From Pygmaiobacter sp. (GTDB lineage: Bacteria > Bacillota > Clostridia > Oscillospirales > Ruminococcaceae): a DNA stretch of 33,321 nucleotides. Below are positions 1 through 7,416 of the stretch, one piece after another; position 1 is the stretch's first letter, and each line of letters opens with the position of its first letter. The stretch spans positions 1-33,321 of the forward strand of contig JAQVCK010000008.1 of the NCBI GenBank assembly GCA_028689835.1, written 5' to 3'. A model generated the notes under the pieces. That model saw only the letters and a program-made list of their open reading frames with translations, did no database searches and was not told where the DNA came from. The position numbers and the translations under genes were made by a program.

Positions 1-704
1 TGCGCCTCTTGTTCGCCCTCTGTCACGCGCAGCCACACACAGCTTGCCCCGCTGTGGGCCAGCGTGTTTTGCAGCAGGTTGTTCAGCACGCGGGTGTACG
101 CGTTGGGGTCTAACCGCACAGGGTATTCGGTTTCGGGTATCTCAATTTCATACGCTACCCCCGCCGCTTCCAGCATGGGCACCCATTCTGCAATACTGTT
201 GCGGGTGATTTCGTTGAGGTCAAACACCCCAAAATGGTAAACCTGCTCGCCGGCATCCAGCTTGACCCATTCAAACAGCGACGTGACAAACTGTTTCAGC
301 CGGTGCGCCTTTTCTACCGCAACATGGATGTACTCGTCTTTTTCCGGCCCGGTCACCAGCCCGTTTTCCACCGCTTCTAAATAGCCCACCAGCGAAGTCA
401 GCGGGGTTTTTACGTCGTGCGAAAGGCTGGTCATCAGCCGCTTATACGCCTGCTCTGCCTGCTTTTGCCGCACCAGCCGGGCCTGGCTGCTGGAGGCAAT
501 TTCGTTGATGCCATAGCAGATTTGTTTTGTCATATCGCTTTCGCTTGCCAGCACGCGGCGGTTCAGGTTGCCGTCTTTTATATCTTGCAGTGCCTCTTTG
601 ATAATGCCAAGCTGCCGCCGGGCACCCAGCAGTGTGCGGGCAAGGTAGCCGATGACCAGCAATGCCAGCACCAGCGCCAAAAGCAGAGAATGGTTTATGG
701 TCAC
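1..704 (-). CDS. Sensor histidine kinase, C-terminal part truncated by window edge
   Basis: Reverse frame open from GTG at 704 (AAGGAGG just upstream) to the window edge; HDVKTPLTSLVGYLEAVENG (H-box) and LDPNAYTRVLNNLLQNTLAHS (N-box). Not in the ORF track because it starts with GTG and runs off the edge. Confidence 0.88.
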   Translation of the reverse strand, partial: MTINHSLLLALVLALLVIGYLARTLLGARRQLGIIKEALQDIKDGNLNRRVLASESDMTKQICYGINEIASSSQARLVRQKQAEQAYKRLMTSLSHDVKTPLTSLVGYLEAVENGLVTGPEKDEYIHVAVEKAHRLKQFVTSLFEWVKLDAGEQVYHFGVFDLNEITRNSIAEWVPMLEAAGVAYEIEIPETEYPVRLDPNAYTRVLNNLLQNTLAHSGASCVWLRVTEGEQEA

Positions 705-706
705 TT

Positions 707-1408
707 TTACGCCTCCTTGTTAAAGCGGTACCCTACCCCCCGCACGGTTTGAATGTAAAACGGGTGCTCGGGGTCCGGCTCCAGCTTTTTGCGCAGCTTG
801 CTGATGAACGCCATAATATTGCCGTCGTCAAAGGCGTACTCTTCCTCCCAAACCTGTGTGTAAATCTGCTTTTTCGTAAAAACCCGGCCCTTATTTGCCG
901 CAAGGAAAAACAGCAGATCAAACTCTTTGCCGGTCAGCTCTACCGCACGATCACCCACCGTAACAAGGCGGTTTGCCTTGTCGATCACCATGCCGGCCAG
1001 CAACATACACTCCGCCTGCGTGCCGGGCACCGGGTTTAAAGTGGTGTAACGGCGCACCAGCGAATGCACGCGGGCCAAAAGCTCGTTGATGCTGAACGGC
1101 TTTGTCAGGTAGTCGTCTGCCCCCATGCGCAGGCCGGACACCTTGTCATCCTCGTCACTTTTGGCCGTGAGCATCAGCACCGGCACATTGCTTGTTTTGC
1201 GGATATGCTGCAACACCTGGAACCCGTCAATATCCGGCATCATGACATCTAAAATAACCAGCGCAAGGCTGCCCGCGTTTTCTTCTGCCAGCCGTAGCCC
1301 GGCAACGCCGCCGTGGGCCATCAACACCGAAAGCTGCTCTTGCTCGACGCATTTTTTCATCAGCGCGCAAAGCTCTTTGTCATCGTCAATAATTAAAACA
1401 CTGTTCAT
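707..1408 (-). CDS. OmpR/PhoB-family response regulator
   Basis: MNSVLIIDDDKELCALMKKC receiver, DVMMPDIDGFQVL, K in LTAKSDEDDKVSGLRMGADDYLTKPF, winged-helix C-terminus RKKLEPDPEHPFYIQTVRGVGYRF. Start set at ATG 1408 rather than the track's 1477. Confidence 0.95.
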   Translation of the reverse strand: MNSVLIIDDDKELCALMKKCVEQEQLSVLMAHGGVAGLRLAEENAGSLALVILDVMMPDIDGFQVLQHIRKTSNVPVLMLTAKSDEDDKVSGLRMGADDYLTKPFSINELLARVHSLVRRYTTLNPVPGTQAECMLLAGMVIDKANRLVTVGDRAVELTGKEFDLLFFLAANKGRVFTKKQIYTQVWEEEYAFDDGNIMAFISKLRKKLEPDPEHPFYIQTVRGVGYRFNKEA

Positions 1409-1709
1409 GCGTTTACTCCTTTGGCTATAGGGGCCCGCCCCGTTTTGCCCGCATTTTGTAGGGGGCTTTCGGCCCACTGGGTGCGCGGCACAACTGCCGG
1501 TTTTAAAGCGGTTGTAAGTTTATTATATCCGGCCTAGTGGTAAGAAGCAAAATTATTCCCTGATTTCCCCTTTTACTTTGCCATATATGGTTTATTCTGC
1601 GGTTTTATTTGGTATAATAAAATTCAGCGAAATTTCCAATGTTTTCAGATACCAGTCTAACCACAGGCAAAATATTTTTAAGTATGTAGCAAAGACAAGG
1701 AGATATAAA

Positions 1710-2009
1710 ATGAACACCTGTGAAACCTGTAATTTTTTAATGGATGACCATACAATATACACGCCAAAAGAATATCTTGCTATACTTGCCGATATGCAAC
1801 AATGCCTTAAACAGGGGGATTTTATACTCGTGGAGCAAACCTGTAATTTCGATGATGTATTAAAAAGCACTTGGTATTCTGACTATATTGAACATATAAT
1901 CCAATGTAAAAAATGCGGCAGCCAATTTGTTTGCTATGCTAATACCTATCATGGGTCTGCACGCTTTTATCGAAAAGACACCACCCCTCATTCACAGGCT
2001 AATATTTAG
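1710..2009 (+). CDS. Small hypothetical protein with CxxC pairs (putative zinc ribbon)
   Basis: RBS AAGGAGATATAAAATG; MNTCETCNFLMDD...CKKCGSQFVCYAN; 99 aa; ends at TAG. Confidence 0.7.
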   Translation: MNTCETCNFLMDDHTIYTPKEYLAILADMQQCLKQGDFILVEQTCNFDDVLKSTWYSDYIEHIIQCKKCGSQFVCYANTYHGSARFYRKDTTPHSQANI

Positions 2010-2057
2010 GGCAAAGCAAATGGATAAGCTATTTATACCAAGGATGTTAAGTGCCGA

Positions 2058-2105
2058 CTAACCCCCTAGGATATAGCATTTTAGTGCTATATCCTAGGGG
2101 GTTAG
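2058..2105. repeat. Perfect 21-bp inverted repeat with 6-nt loop (hairpin, terminator or operator)
   Basis: CTAACCCCCTAGGATATAGCA-ttttag-TGCTATATCCTAGGGGGTTAG, arms match exactly. Confidence 0.85.
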
Positions 2106-2128
2106 TTATTAAAATTTCAGTGCCGCCC

Positions 2129-2157
2129 TTGACAAGCTAACATTTGTTAGTTATACT
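2129..2157 (+). promoter_or_regulatory. Sigma-A type promoter TTGACA-17 nt-TATACT
   Basis: TTGACA at 2129-2134, 17-nt spacer, TATACT at 2152-2157; RBS GGAGGT and ATG at 2196 follow. Confidence 0.9.
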
Positions 2158-2180
2158 GTAACTAACAAATGTTAGCTTGT
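2132..2180. promoter_or_regulatory. Twin operator: perfect 22-bp inverted repeat, each arm containing a 14-bp palindrome
   Basis: ACAAGCTAACATTTGTTAGTTA-tactg-TAACTAACAAATGTTAGCTTGT; CTAACATTTGTTAG (2137-2150) in the -35/-10 spacer and CTAACAAATGTTAG (2162-2175) over the expected +1. Confidence 0.88.
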
Positions 2181-2195
2181 TTTGGAGGTATTCAA

Positions 2196-2609
2196 ATGAA
2201 TCTTTATTTTGGCACGGTTTCGGCTGCGTTATCTACTTTGTTGTTCGCTATAATTCTTGCTTATTTTGTGTTTACCGCTACAAGGCAGGCGCAAATGACA
2301 CACTGGGGGCGCCGCACCGGGCTGTTGGCCGCCATGGGGCTAGTGCTTTGCTGTTTGGTTGTTGTGCGCGACGGGTATGTAAATTCTGTCACCGCACTGT
2401 TTGACCCTGCTGCCGCCCCCGGCCTGCTGGCGGCAGACGGGTTTATTGCCACCCTGTGCTATGCCGGCGGGGCGGCAGTGGCCATAGTACTGCTGTTTTG
2501 CCTGCTTGCACGAAAACAACACCTGCGCAAAGGGGCTTTTTTTGCACTGGGCGGCGTCATTTTGCTTAAAACCTTACTTGTTGAAATTACAAGATGGGTG
2601 GTACAATAA
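2196..2609 (+). CDS. Small multi-pass membrane protein
   Basis: RBS GGAGGT then ATG 2196; about four hydrophobic segments (MNLYFGTVSAALSTLLFAIILAYFVF...). Start moved from the track's 2169. Confidence 0.75.
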   Translation: MNLYFGTVSAALSTLLFAIILAYFVFTATRQAQMTHWGRRTGLLAAMGLVLCCLVVVRDGYVNSVTALFDPAAAPGLLAADGFIATLCYAGGAAVAIVLLFCLLARKQHLRKGAFFALGGVILLKTLLVEITRWVVQ

Positions 2610-3344
2610 ATGAAAGTCGTGATGTTAAACGGCCAAAACCATAAGGGCAGCACCTACCACATGGGCAGACTGCTGATTGACCAGCTGCCCGGCACGCCGC
2701 AGGTGACCGAATTTTTTTTGCCCAAAGACCTGCCCCACTTTTGCAATGGGTGCTACGCCTGCGTTGAGGATGAGGCCCGCTGCCCTTATGCCGAAGAAAA
2801 GGGCCGCATTTTACAGGCGATAGAGCAGGCCGACCTGTTGATTGTCACCACGCCAAACTACTGCATGGCACCCTCGGCCCCGCTGAAAGCGTTTATCGAT
2901 TTGACCTTTACCTGTTGGGTCAGCCACAAGCCGCGCGCGTGCATGTTTGCAAAGCGCGCCGTCGTGCTTTCTACCACGGCGGGTGCGGGTGCAAAGCAGG
3001 CCATCAAGCCGGTCAAAACGGCGCTAACCTGCTGGGGCATGCCCTGGGTAAAAAGCTGTGGCGTTGCCGTGCAGGCCATGAACTGGGCTGGTGTTTCGGC
3101 CAAAAAAAAGGCCGCCATTGAAAAAAAGATGGGCCGCCTTGCCAAAGCCGCGGCGCACAGCGGCCGCCCGCGGGTACCCATAAAAACGAAACTGCTGTTT
3201 TGGATGATGCGCAAAATGCAGCAGGCAAACTGGGGCAGCGGCCCCACGGAGAAAGCCTACTGGCAACAGCACGGCTGGCTGGGAAAGGAGCGCCCATGGA
3301 AGCAACTGCAACCACAAGAGAAAAAATTATCTACCACGCCCTAA
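2610..3344 (+). CDS. Flavodoxin-like NAD(P)H-dependent FMN reductase family protein
   Basis: MKVVMLNGQNHKGSTYHMGRLL (flavodoxin-like phosphate loop), LPHFCNGCYACVEDEARCPY; start directly abuts upstream stop (TAAATG). Confidence 0.82.
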   Translation: MKVVMLNGQNHKGSTYHMGRLLIDQLPGTPQVTEFFLPKDLPHFCNGCYACVEDEARCPYAEEKGRILQAIEQADLLIVTTPNYCMAPSAPLKAFIDLTFTCWVSHKPRACMFAKRAVVLSTTAGAGAKQAIKPVKTALTCWGMPWVKSCGVAVQAMNWAGVSAKKKAAIEKKMGRLAKAAAHSGRPRVPIKTKLLFWMMRKMQQANWGSGPTEKAYWQQHGWLGKERPWKQLQPQEKKLSTTP

Positions 3345-3916
3345 AACTGTTTGCCGCAAAGGGGTACAGCGGGGTGTCGATGCGCGAAATTGCGGCGGCG
3401 GTGGGCATTCAGGGTGCTTCGCTGTACAACCATTTTAAGGGTAAAGAGGACATTTTTAACGCCATTTTTGCCGAAATGACAAAGCAGTACGACGCGGCGG
3501 CGGTTATGTTGCAGGTGCCAATAGAGGACGCGGTGCCCGCCGCAGAGCAGTACCACAACATCAGCGAAGAACAGCTGTTTGAAACAGGCAAAGGCTTGTT
3601 TTCGTTTTTTACCCAAAACGAATTTGCCGTGCTGTTTCGCAAGCTGCTGGTGTCGGAGCAGCACAAATTTCCGCTTGCGGGGCAGCGGTTTCAGCAATAT
3701 TATTTAAACGGGCCAATACAGTTTCAAAGCGCCGTCTTTTTTGCTTTGCAGCAAACGGGTGATTTAGTGGAGTGCGATGCCGAGACCATGGCCCTGCACT
3801 TTTACAGCCCCATTTACTATTTGCTCAGCAAGTTTGATTTGGGCTGCCCTTATGACGACTGCATTGAACAGCTTAAAAAACACGTGCACCTGTTTTGCAC
3901 CTTGTACCGCAAATAG
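3296..3916 (+). CDS. TetR/AcrR family transcriptional regulator
   Basis: ATTREKIIYHALKLFAAKGYSGVSMREIAAAVGIQGASLYNHFKGKEDIF; RBS AAAGGAG before ATG 3296; overlaps the upstream ORF end. Confidence 0.9.
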   Translation: MEATATTREKIIYHALKLFAAKGYSGVSMREIAAAVGIQGASLYNHFKGKEDIFNAIFAEMTKQYDAAAVMLQVPIEDAVPAAEQYHNISEEQLFETGKGLFSFFTQNEFAVLFRKLLVSEQHKFPLAGQRFQQYYLNGPIQFQSAVFFALQQTGDLVECDAETMALHFYSPIYYLLSKFDLGCPYDDCIEQLKKHVHLFCTLYRK

Positions 3917-3997
3917 CACGCTGCGTGCGGTGCGGGGCATAAACAGAAAATGAAAACCACCCTCGCCCGCCGTGGGCAGGGGCACAAAGGGGCCACG

Positions 3998-4516
3998 ATG
4001 AACGCCGCTTTTTTATTGCTTCCGTTTTTATTGATCCGCTTTTTACTGCTGGGGCTGCGCAACCGGCAGGCGCTGGCCCGCGTGGCTTTTTTTGCCCCGC
4101 TTGCCGGGGCAGAGAAGGCCGCTTATTGGGTTTACCAGCTTGCAACGTTGCTGCTGTTTGTCGGCCCGTTTTTTTTGACGGTGCAAACCGGCGGCGGTTG
4201 GTTTGCCGCCGGCATTCTGGTTTTGGCCATTGGGGCAGCGCTATGTGCCGCCGCGGTGGTAGACTTTGCAAAGCCCACCGAAAACGGGTTTCACCAGAAC
4301 GGCCTTTACCGCTTTTCGCGCAACCCAATGTACGTGGGTTATTTCTTTTACTTTTTGGGCTGCGTGCTGCTGACGAAATCCCCGGTATTACTGGCGGCAC
4401 TGGCGGCGTTTCAGGTGTCGGCACACTGGATTATTTTATCAGAAGATCGCTGGTGCGCCGCCGAGTTTGGGCAGCAGTATGCGGCGTACAAGGCGCGGGT
4501 GCGGCGCTATTTTTAA
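3998..4516 (+). CDS. Isoprenylcysteine carboxyl methyltransferase/phospholipid methyltransferase-like membrane protein
   Basis: NGFHQNGLYRFSRNPMYVGYFFYFLGCVLL motif, multiple TM segments, C-terminal FGQQYAAYKARVRRYF. Confidence 0.82.
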   Translation: MNAAFLLLPFLLIRFLLLGLRNRQALARVAFFAPLAGAEKAAYWVYQLATLLLFVGPFFLTVQTGGGWFAAGILVLAIGAALCAAAVVDFAKPTENGFHQNGLYRFSRNPMYVGYFFYFLGCVLLTKSPVLLAALAAFQVSAHWIILSEDRWCAAEFGQQYAAYKARVRRYF

Positions 4517-4680
4517 GCGCCGCATTTTTTGCCCTTAAAGCGTACCTTCCCCCCTGGCCCGTACGCACTACCTATGCCGCTTGCAAACAAATTTGCCGTT
4601 GACCTGCCTATTCGCTTTTTATGGGCAAGACAATCCCCGCCCCATTTGCTATACTGTTTGATGAAAAGGGGGGGCTGACC

Positions 4681-5154
4681 ATGGACCAACTGAAGGTGGG
4701 CAGTTTTATTGCGGCACTGCGCAAAGAAAAAGCCCTGACGCAGCTGCAACTGGGGCAAGCCCTTGGGGTGACCAACAAAACCGTTTCACGGTGGGAAACC
4801 GGCGAGTATCTACCCGACTTTTCGCTGGTTGCACTTTTGTGCAGCACGCTGGATATTAGCATCAATGAATTTTTAAGCGGCGAGCGGCTGGCCGATACCG
4901 AATTCCGCGCACAGGCACAAAACAACCTGCTTTCGCTGCTGGCTTATGAAGCAACGCTAAAAAAGCGCAAAAGGCTGCGGGATTTTTGCAACGGCACCGG
5001 CACCGGACTGCTGATTTCAGCCCTTTACTCCCCCAATAATGCACAGCGGTCGGCCGTGATTGCGGCGGGCATTGCCCTGATTTTAGCCGGGTGGTATTTT
5101 GGGGCTAAGCTCGACAAGGTGTTATTGCCGCAAGGCAGCGCAGAAGCCCCTTGA
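4681..5154 (+). CDS. XRE-family HTH regulator with C-terminal hydrophobic segments
   Basis: FIAALRKEKALTQLQLGQALGVTNKTVSRWETGEYLPDFSLVALLCSTLDISINEFLSGE; hydrophobic C-terminal part. Confidence 0.88.
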   Translation: MDQLKVGSFIAALRKEKALTQLQLGQALGVTNKTVSRWETGEYLPDFSLVALLCSTLDISINEFLSGERLADTEFRAQAQNNLLSLLAYEATLKKRKRLRDFCNGTGTGLLISALYSPNNAQRSAVIAAGIALILAGWYFGAKLDKVLLPQGSAEAP

Positions 5155-5182
5155 TTTGATACTGCTAGGCCCTCACCATAGC

Positions 5183-5240
5183 ACAAAGAAGAACAACAAA
5201 AGGCAAAGCAACTGCTTTGCCTTTTGTTGTTCTTCTTTGT
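5183..5240. terminator. Perfect 28-bp inverted repeat between convergent genes, probable bidirectional terminator
   Basis: ACAAAGAAGAACAACAAAAGGCAAAGCA-ac-TGCTTTGCCTTTTGTTGTTCTTCTTTGT between the + XRE gene and - gpmA. Confidence 0.8.
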
Positions 5241-5260
5241 TATCACTGTCACCTACGGCA

Positions 5261-6019
5261 TTAAGCTTTTGCTTTGCCCTGGTTTGCAACGCTTTGCATT
5301 TTAGCTGCGATGGCATCTGCATCGCCAAGGTATTCTTTGCGCAACACGGTAAAGTCAGGTGCAAATTCATACAGCAGTGGCACCCCGGTGGGGATATTCA
5401 CCCCGGCAATCTCTTCGTCGCTCAGGCCGTCAAACTCTTTTACCAGTGCGCGCAGCGAGTTGCCGTGTGCGGCAATCAGCACCTGCTGGCCCGCAAGCAG
5501 GCGGGGGGCAATTTCTTCTTTAAAATAGGGCACCGTGCGGGCAATGGTATCTTTTAAGCTTTCACCCAGCGGCAGCTGGTCTGCCGGTACCGTGCGGTAA
5601 GCGGGCTGCCCGTGCGGGTCGCGCTCATCCCCCGGTTGCAACAAAGGCGGGCGCACGTCAAAGCTGCGGCGCCAGATTTTCACCTGCTCGTCACCGTATT
5701 TTGCGGCGGTCTCGCTTTTGTTCAACCCCTGCAACGCGCCGTAGTGGCGCTCGTTCAGCTTCCAGCTTTTCACCACGGGTAGCCAGTCGCGGTCCATCTG
5801 TTCCAGTGCAAAATTTAGGGTGTGAATCGCCCGTTTCAGGGTCGAAGTATAGCAAATGTCAAATTCAACATCCGCCACTCGTAGTAGTTTACCCGCCTCG
5901 GCGGCCTCGCGCCGGCCGGTATCTGAAAGGTCGACATCCATCCACCCGGTAAACAGATTTTCTTTGTTCCACACACTTTCGCCATGGCGCAATAGCACCA
6001 GTTTCATAGATTCACTCAT
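5261..6019 (-). CDS. gpmA: 2,3-bisphosphoglycerate-dependent phosphoglycerate mutase
   Basis: [90 protein letters not shown] favours ATG at 6019. Confidence 0.95.
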   Translation of the reverse strand: MSESMKLVLLRHGESVWNKENLFTGWMDVDLSDTGRREAAEAGKLLRVADVEFDICYTSTLKRAIHTLNFALEQMDRDWLPVVKSWKLNERHYGALQGLNKSETAAKYGDEQVKIWRRSFDVRPPLLQPGDERDPHGQPAYRTVPADQLPLGESLKDTIARTVPYFKEEIAPRLLAGQQVLIAAHGNSLRALVKEFDGLSDEEIAGVNIPTGVPLLYEFAPDFTVLRKEYLGDADAIAAKMQSVANQGKAKA

Positions 6020-6102
6020 GATCGTCATCCTTTCCTGTCGGTTTGTTTATTTTGCCGGGGCTTGCGCACGGCAAAGACATCCCGGTTTTATTGCATACCT
6101 TT

Positions 6103-6131
6103 ATTGTAGAGTTTATTTTTGTACGCGTCAA
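6103..6131 (-). promoter_or_regulatory. Putative gpmA promoter TTGACG-17-TACAAT
   Basis: Minus strand: TTGACG (6131-6126), 17-nt spacer, TACAAT (6108-6103). Confidence 0.6.
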
Positions 6132-6229
6132 GCCACAGCATGGCCCGCTAAAAAATAAAGTAACCGTCGCAACCCGCCGCACAAGGCCACGCCGCGGCGC
6201 TGTGCCCCCTTATTGACGCTGTTTGCCAC

Positions 6230-6259
6230 TTGTGGATTTTTACCCAAATTTGATATAAT
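6230..6259 (+). promoter_or_regulatory. Putative promoter TTGTGG-18-TATAAT for the GGDEF gene
   Basis: TTGTGG 6230-6235, TATAAT 6254-6259, upstream of the CDS at ~6335. Confidence 0.5.
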
Positions 6260-6334
6260 GCAAAGTATTAAAACAAAGACATTTTTATCTGTTTGCCATT
6301 TTGTTTCCCCTGCTTTGATCGTTAAGATTGGTGG

Positions 6335-7333
6335 TTGTGTAGATTGTCTGAAATTCAAGTTCGGCTGTACAAGGCGACCCTTTTAACCGGCGTAATACTT
6401 TCTATTGCCTGCATATTAGAAAACCTACTTGTGGGTTTTCCACTTTCAATTAACTTAAAATGGGTATTGCTTTTATTATTATGCGACATTTCACTTTTCT
6501 ATGCAAATAACTGGAAACAGCGTGGCCGCTGGATGTTTGCGTTGTTTTGCTTTTTGATTTTTATCTTTCTGCCATTTGCGTTTTTTGACTCCGGCGGCGG
6601 CGACAATAACGTCATTGGTTATATTTTTCTTGTTCTAATCGGCATGACCTATCTGTTTGAGGGCTGGCGACGCATTTTTTTAGTTACCGGTTTAGTTTTG
6701 ATGTTTATGCTGTTGCACACATTGGAACACTTTTACCCTCAGCTGGTCATGGTATATCCTTCCGCCAGCCAGTTTTGGGACCGCTTGTTTCAAATCCCCA
6801 TGCTGCTCGTTATCTCGTTTTTAATTATTTTGCAGTTTGGTAAGGAGTACAAGCGAGTCAACCGCAAACTGCACGAAATGGCCAATTTAGATGTGCTGAC
6901 CGGGTTGTACAACCGGCGCAAGTTCAACACTGCCATTGAAGAAGCACTTACAGGCCAACACGGCAGTGCCTTTCTGGTGCTGCTAGACCTTGATAATTTT
7001 AAAAAAATCAATGACCTGTGCGGGCATGCGGCAGGCGATGCCGTATTACAGCAGTTGGCACAGTTTTTGCTGGGCGCCCTTGACGGCGGCCAAAACATTG
7101 TAAGCCGCTGGGGCGGCGACGAATTTGCCATTATTTATTATGGTGATGCCGCCCTGCTGAGGCAAAAGCTGGCCGCGATGAAAGCAGACTTTGCGGCCTA
7201 TGTTGCACAGTACAACCCCACAACCGACATCAGTTACAGTATTGAACCGATTGAAAACGCGGTGCAGGTAGACGACTTGCTGGTACGCGCCGACCACCTG
7301 CTATACGCCGAAAAGCTGCACAAGCGCGGCTAA
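6335..7333 (+). CDS. Membrane-anchored GGDEF protein (putative diguanylate cyclase)
   Basis: N-terminal hydrophobic segments, then NLDVLTGLYNRRKFNTAIEEAL...VSRWGGDEFAIIYYGD. The listed start is TTG, so the exact start is uncertain. Confidence 0.85.
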   Translation: MCRLSEIQVRLYKATLLTGVILSIACILENLLVGFPLSINLKWVLLLLLCDISLFYANNWKQRGRWMFALFCFLIFIFLPFAFFDSGGGDNNVIGYIFLVLIGMTYLFEGWRRIFLVTGLVLMFMLLHTLEHFYPQLVMVYPSASQFWDRLFQIPMLLVISFLIILQFGKEYKRVNRKLHEMANLDVLTGLYNRRKFNTAIEEALTGQHGSAFLVLLDLDNFKKINDLCGHAAGDAVLQQLAQFLLGALDGGQNIVSRWGGDEFAIIYYGDAALLRQKLAAMKADFAAYVAQYNPTTDISYSIEPIENAVQVDDLLVRADHLLYAEKLHKRG

Positions 7334-7350
7334 GCCCTTTTGCACAAATA

Positions 7351-7395
7351 AAAAACCATAGCGCCGTAACCAATACGGGCGCTATGGTTTTTTTG
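7351..7395. terminator. Bidirectional rho-independent terminator between convergent genes
   Basis: AAAAACCATAGCGCC-12 nt-GGCGCTATGGTTTTT followed by T-run. Confidence 0.88.
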
Positions 7396-7416
7396 TTGGT
7401 TTTTGCTGTGCCGGGC

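Noticed and set aside
417-1039. + strand ORFs (111 aa and 125 aa) over the two-component genes
   Set aside because: Antisense to the histidine kinase and response regulator.
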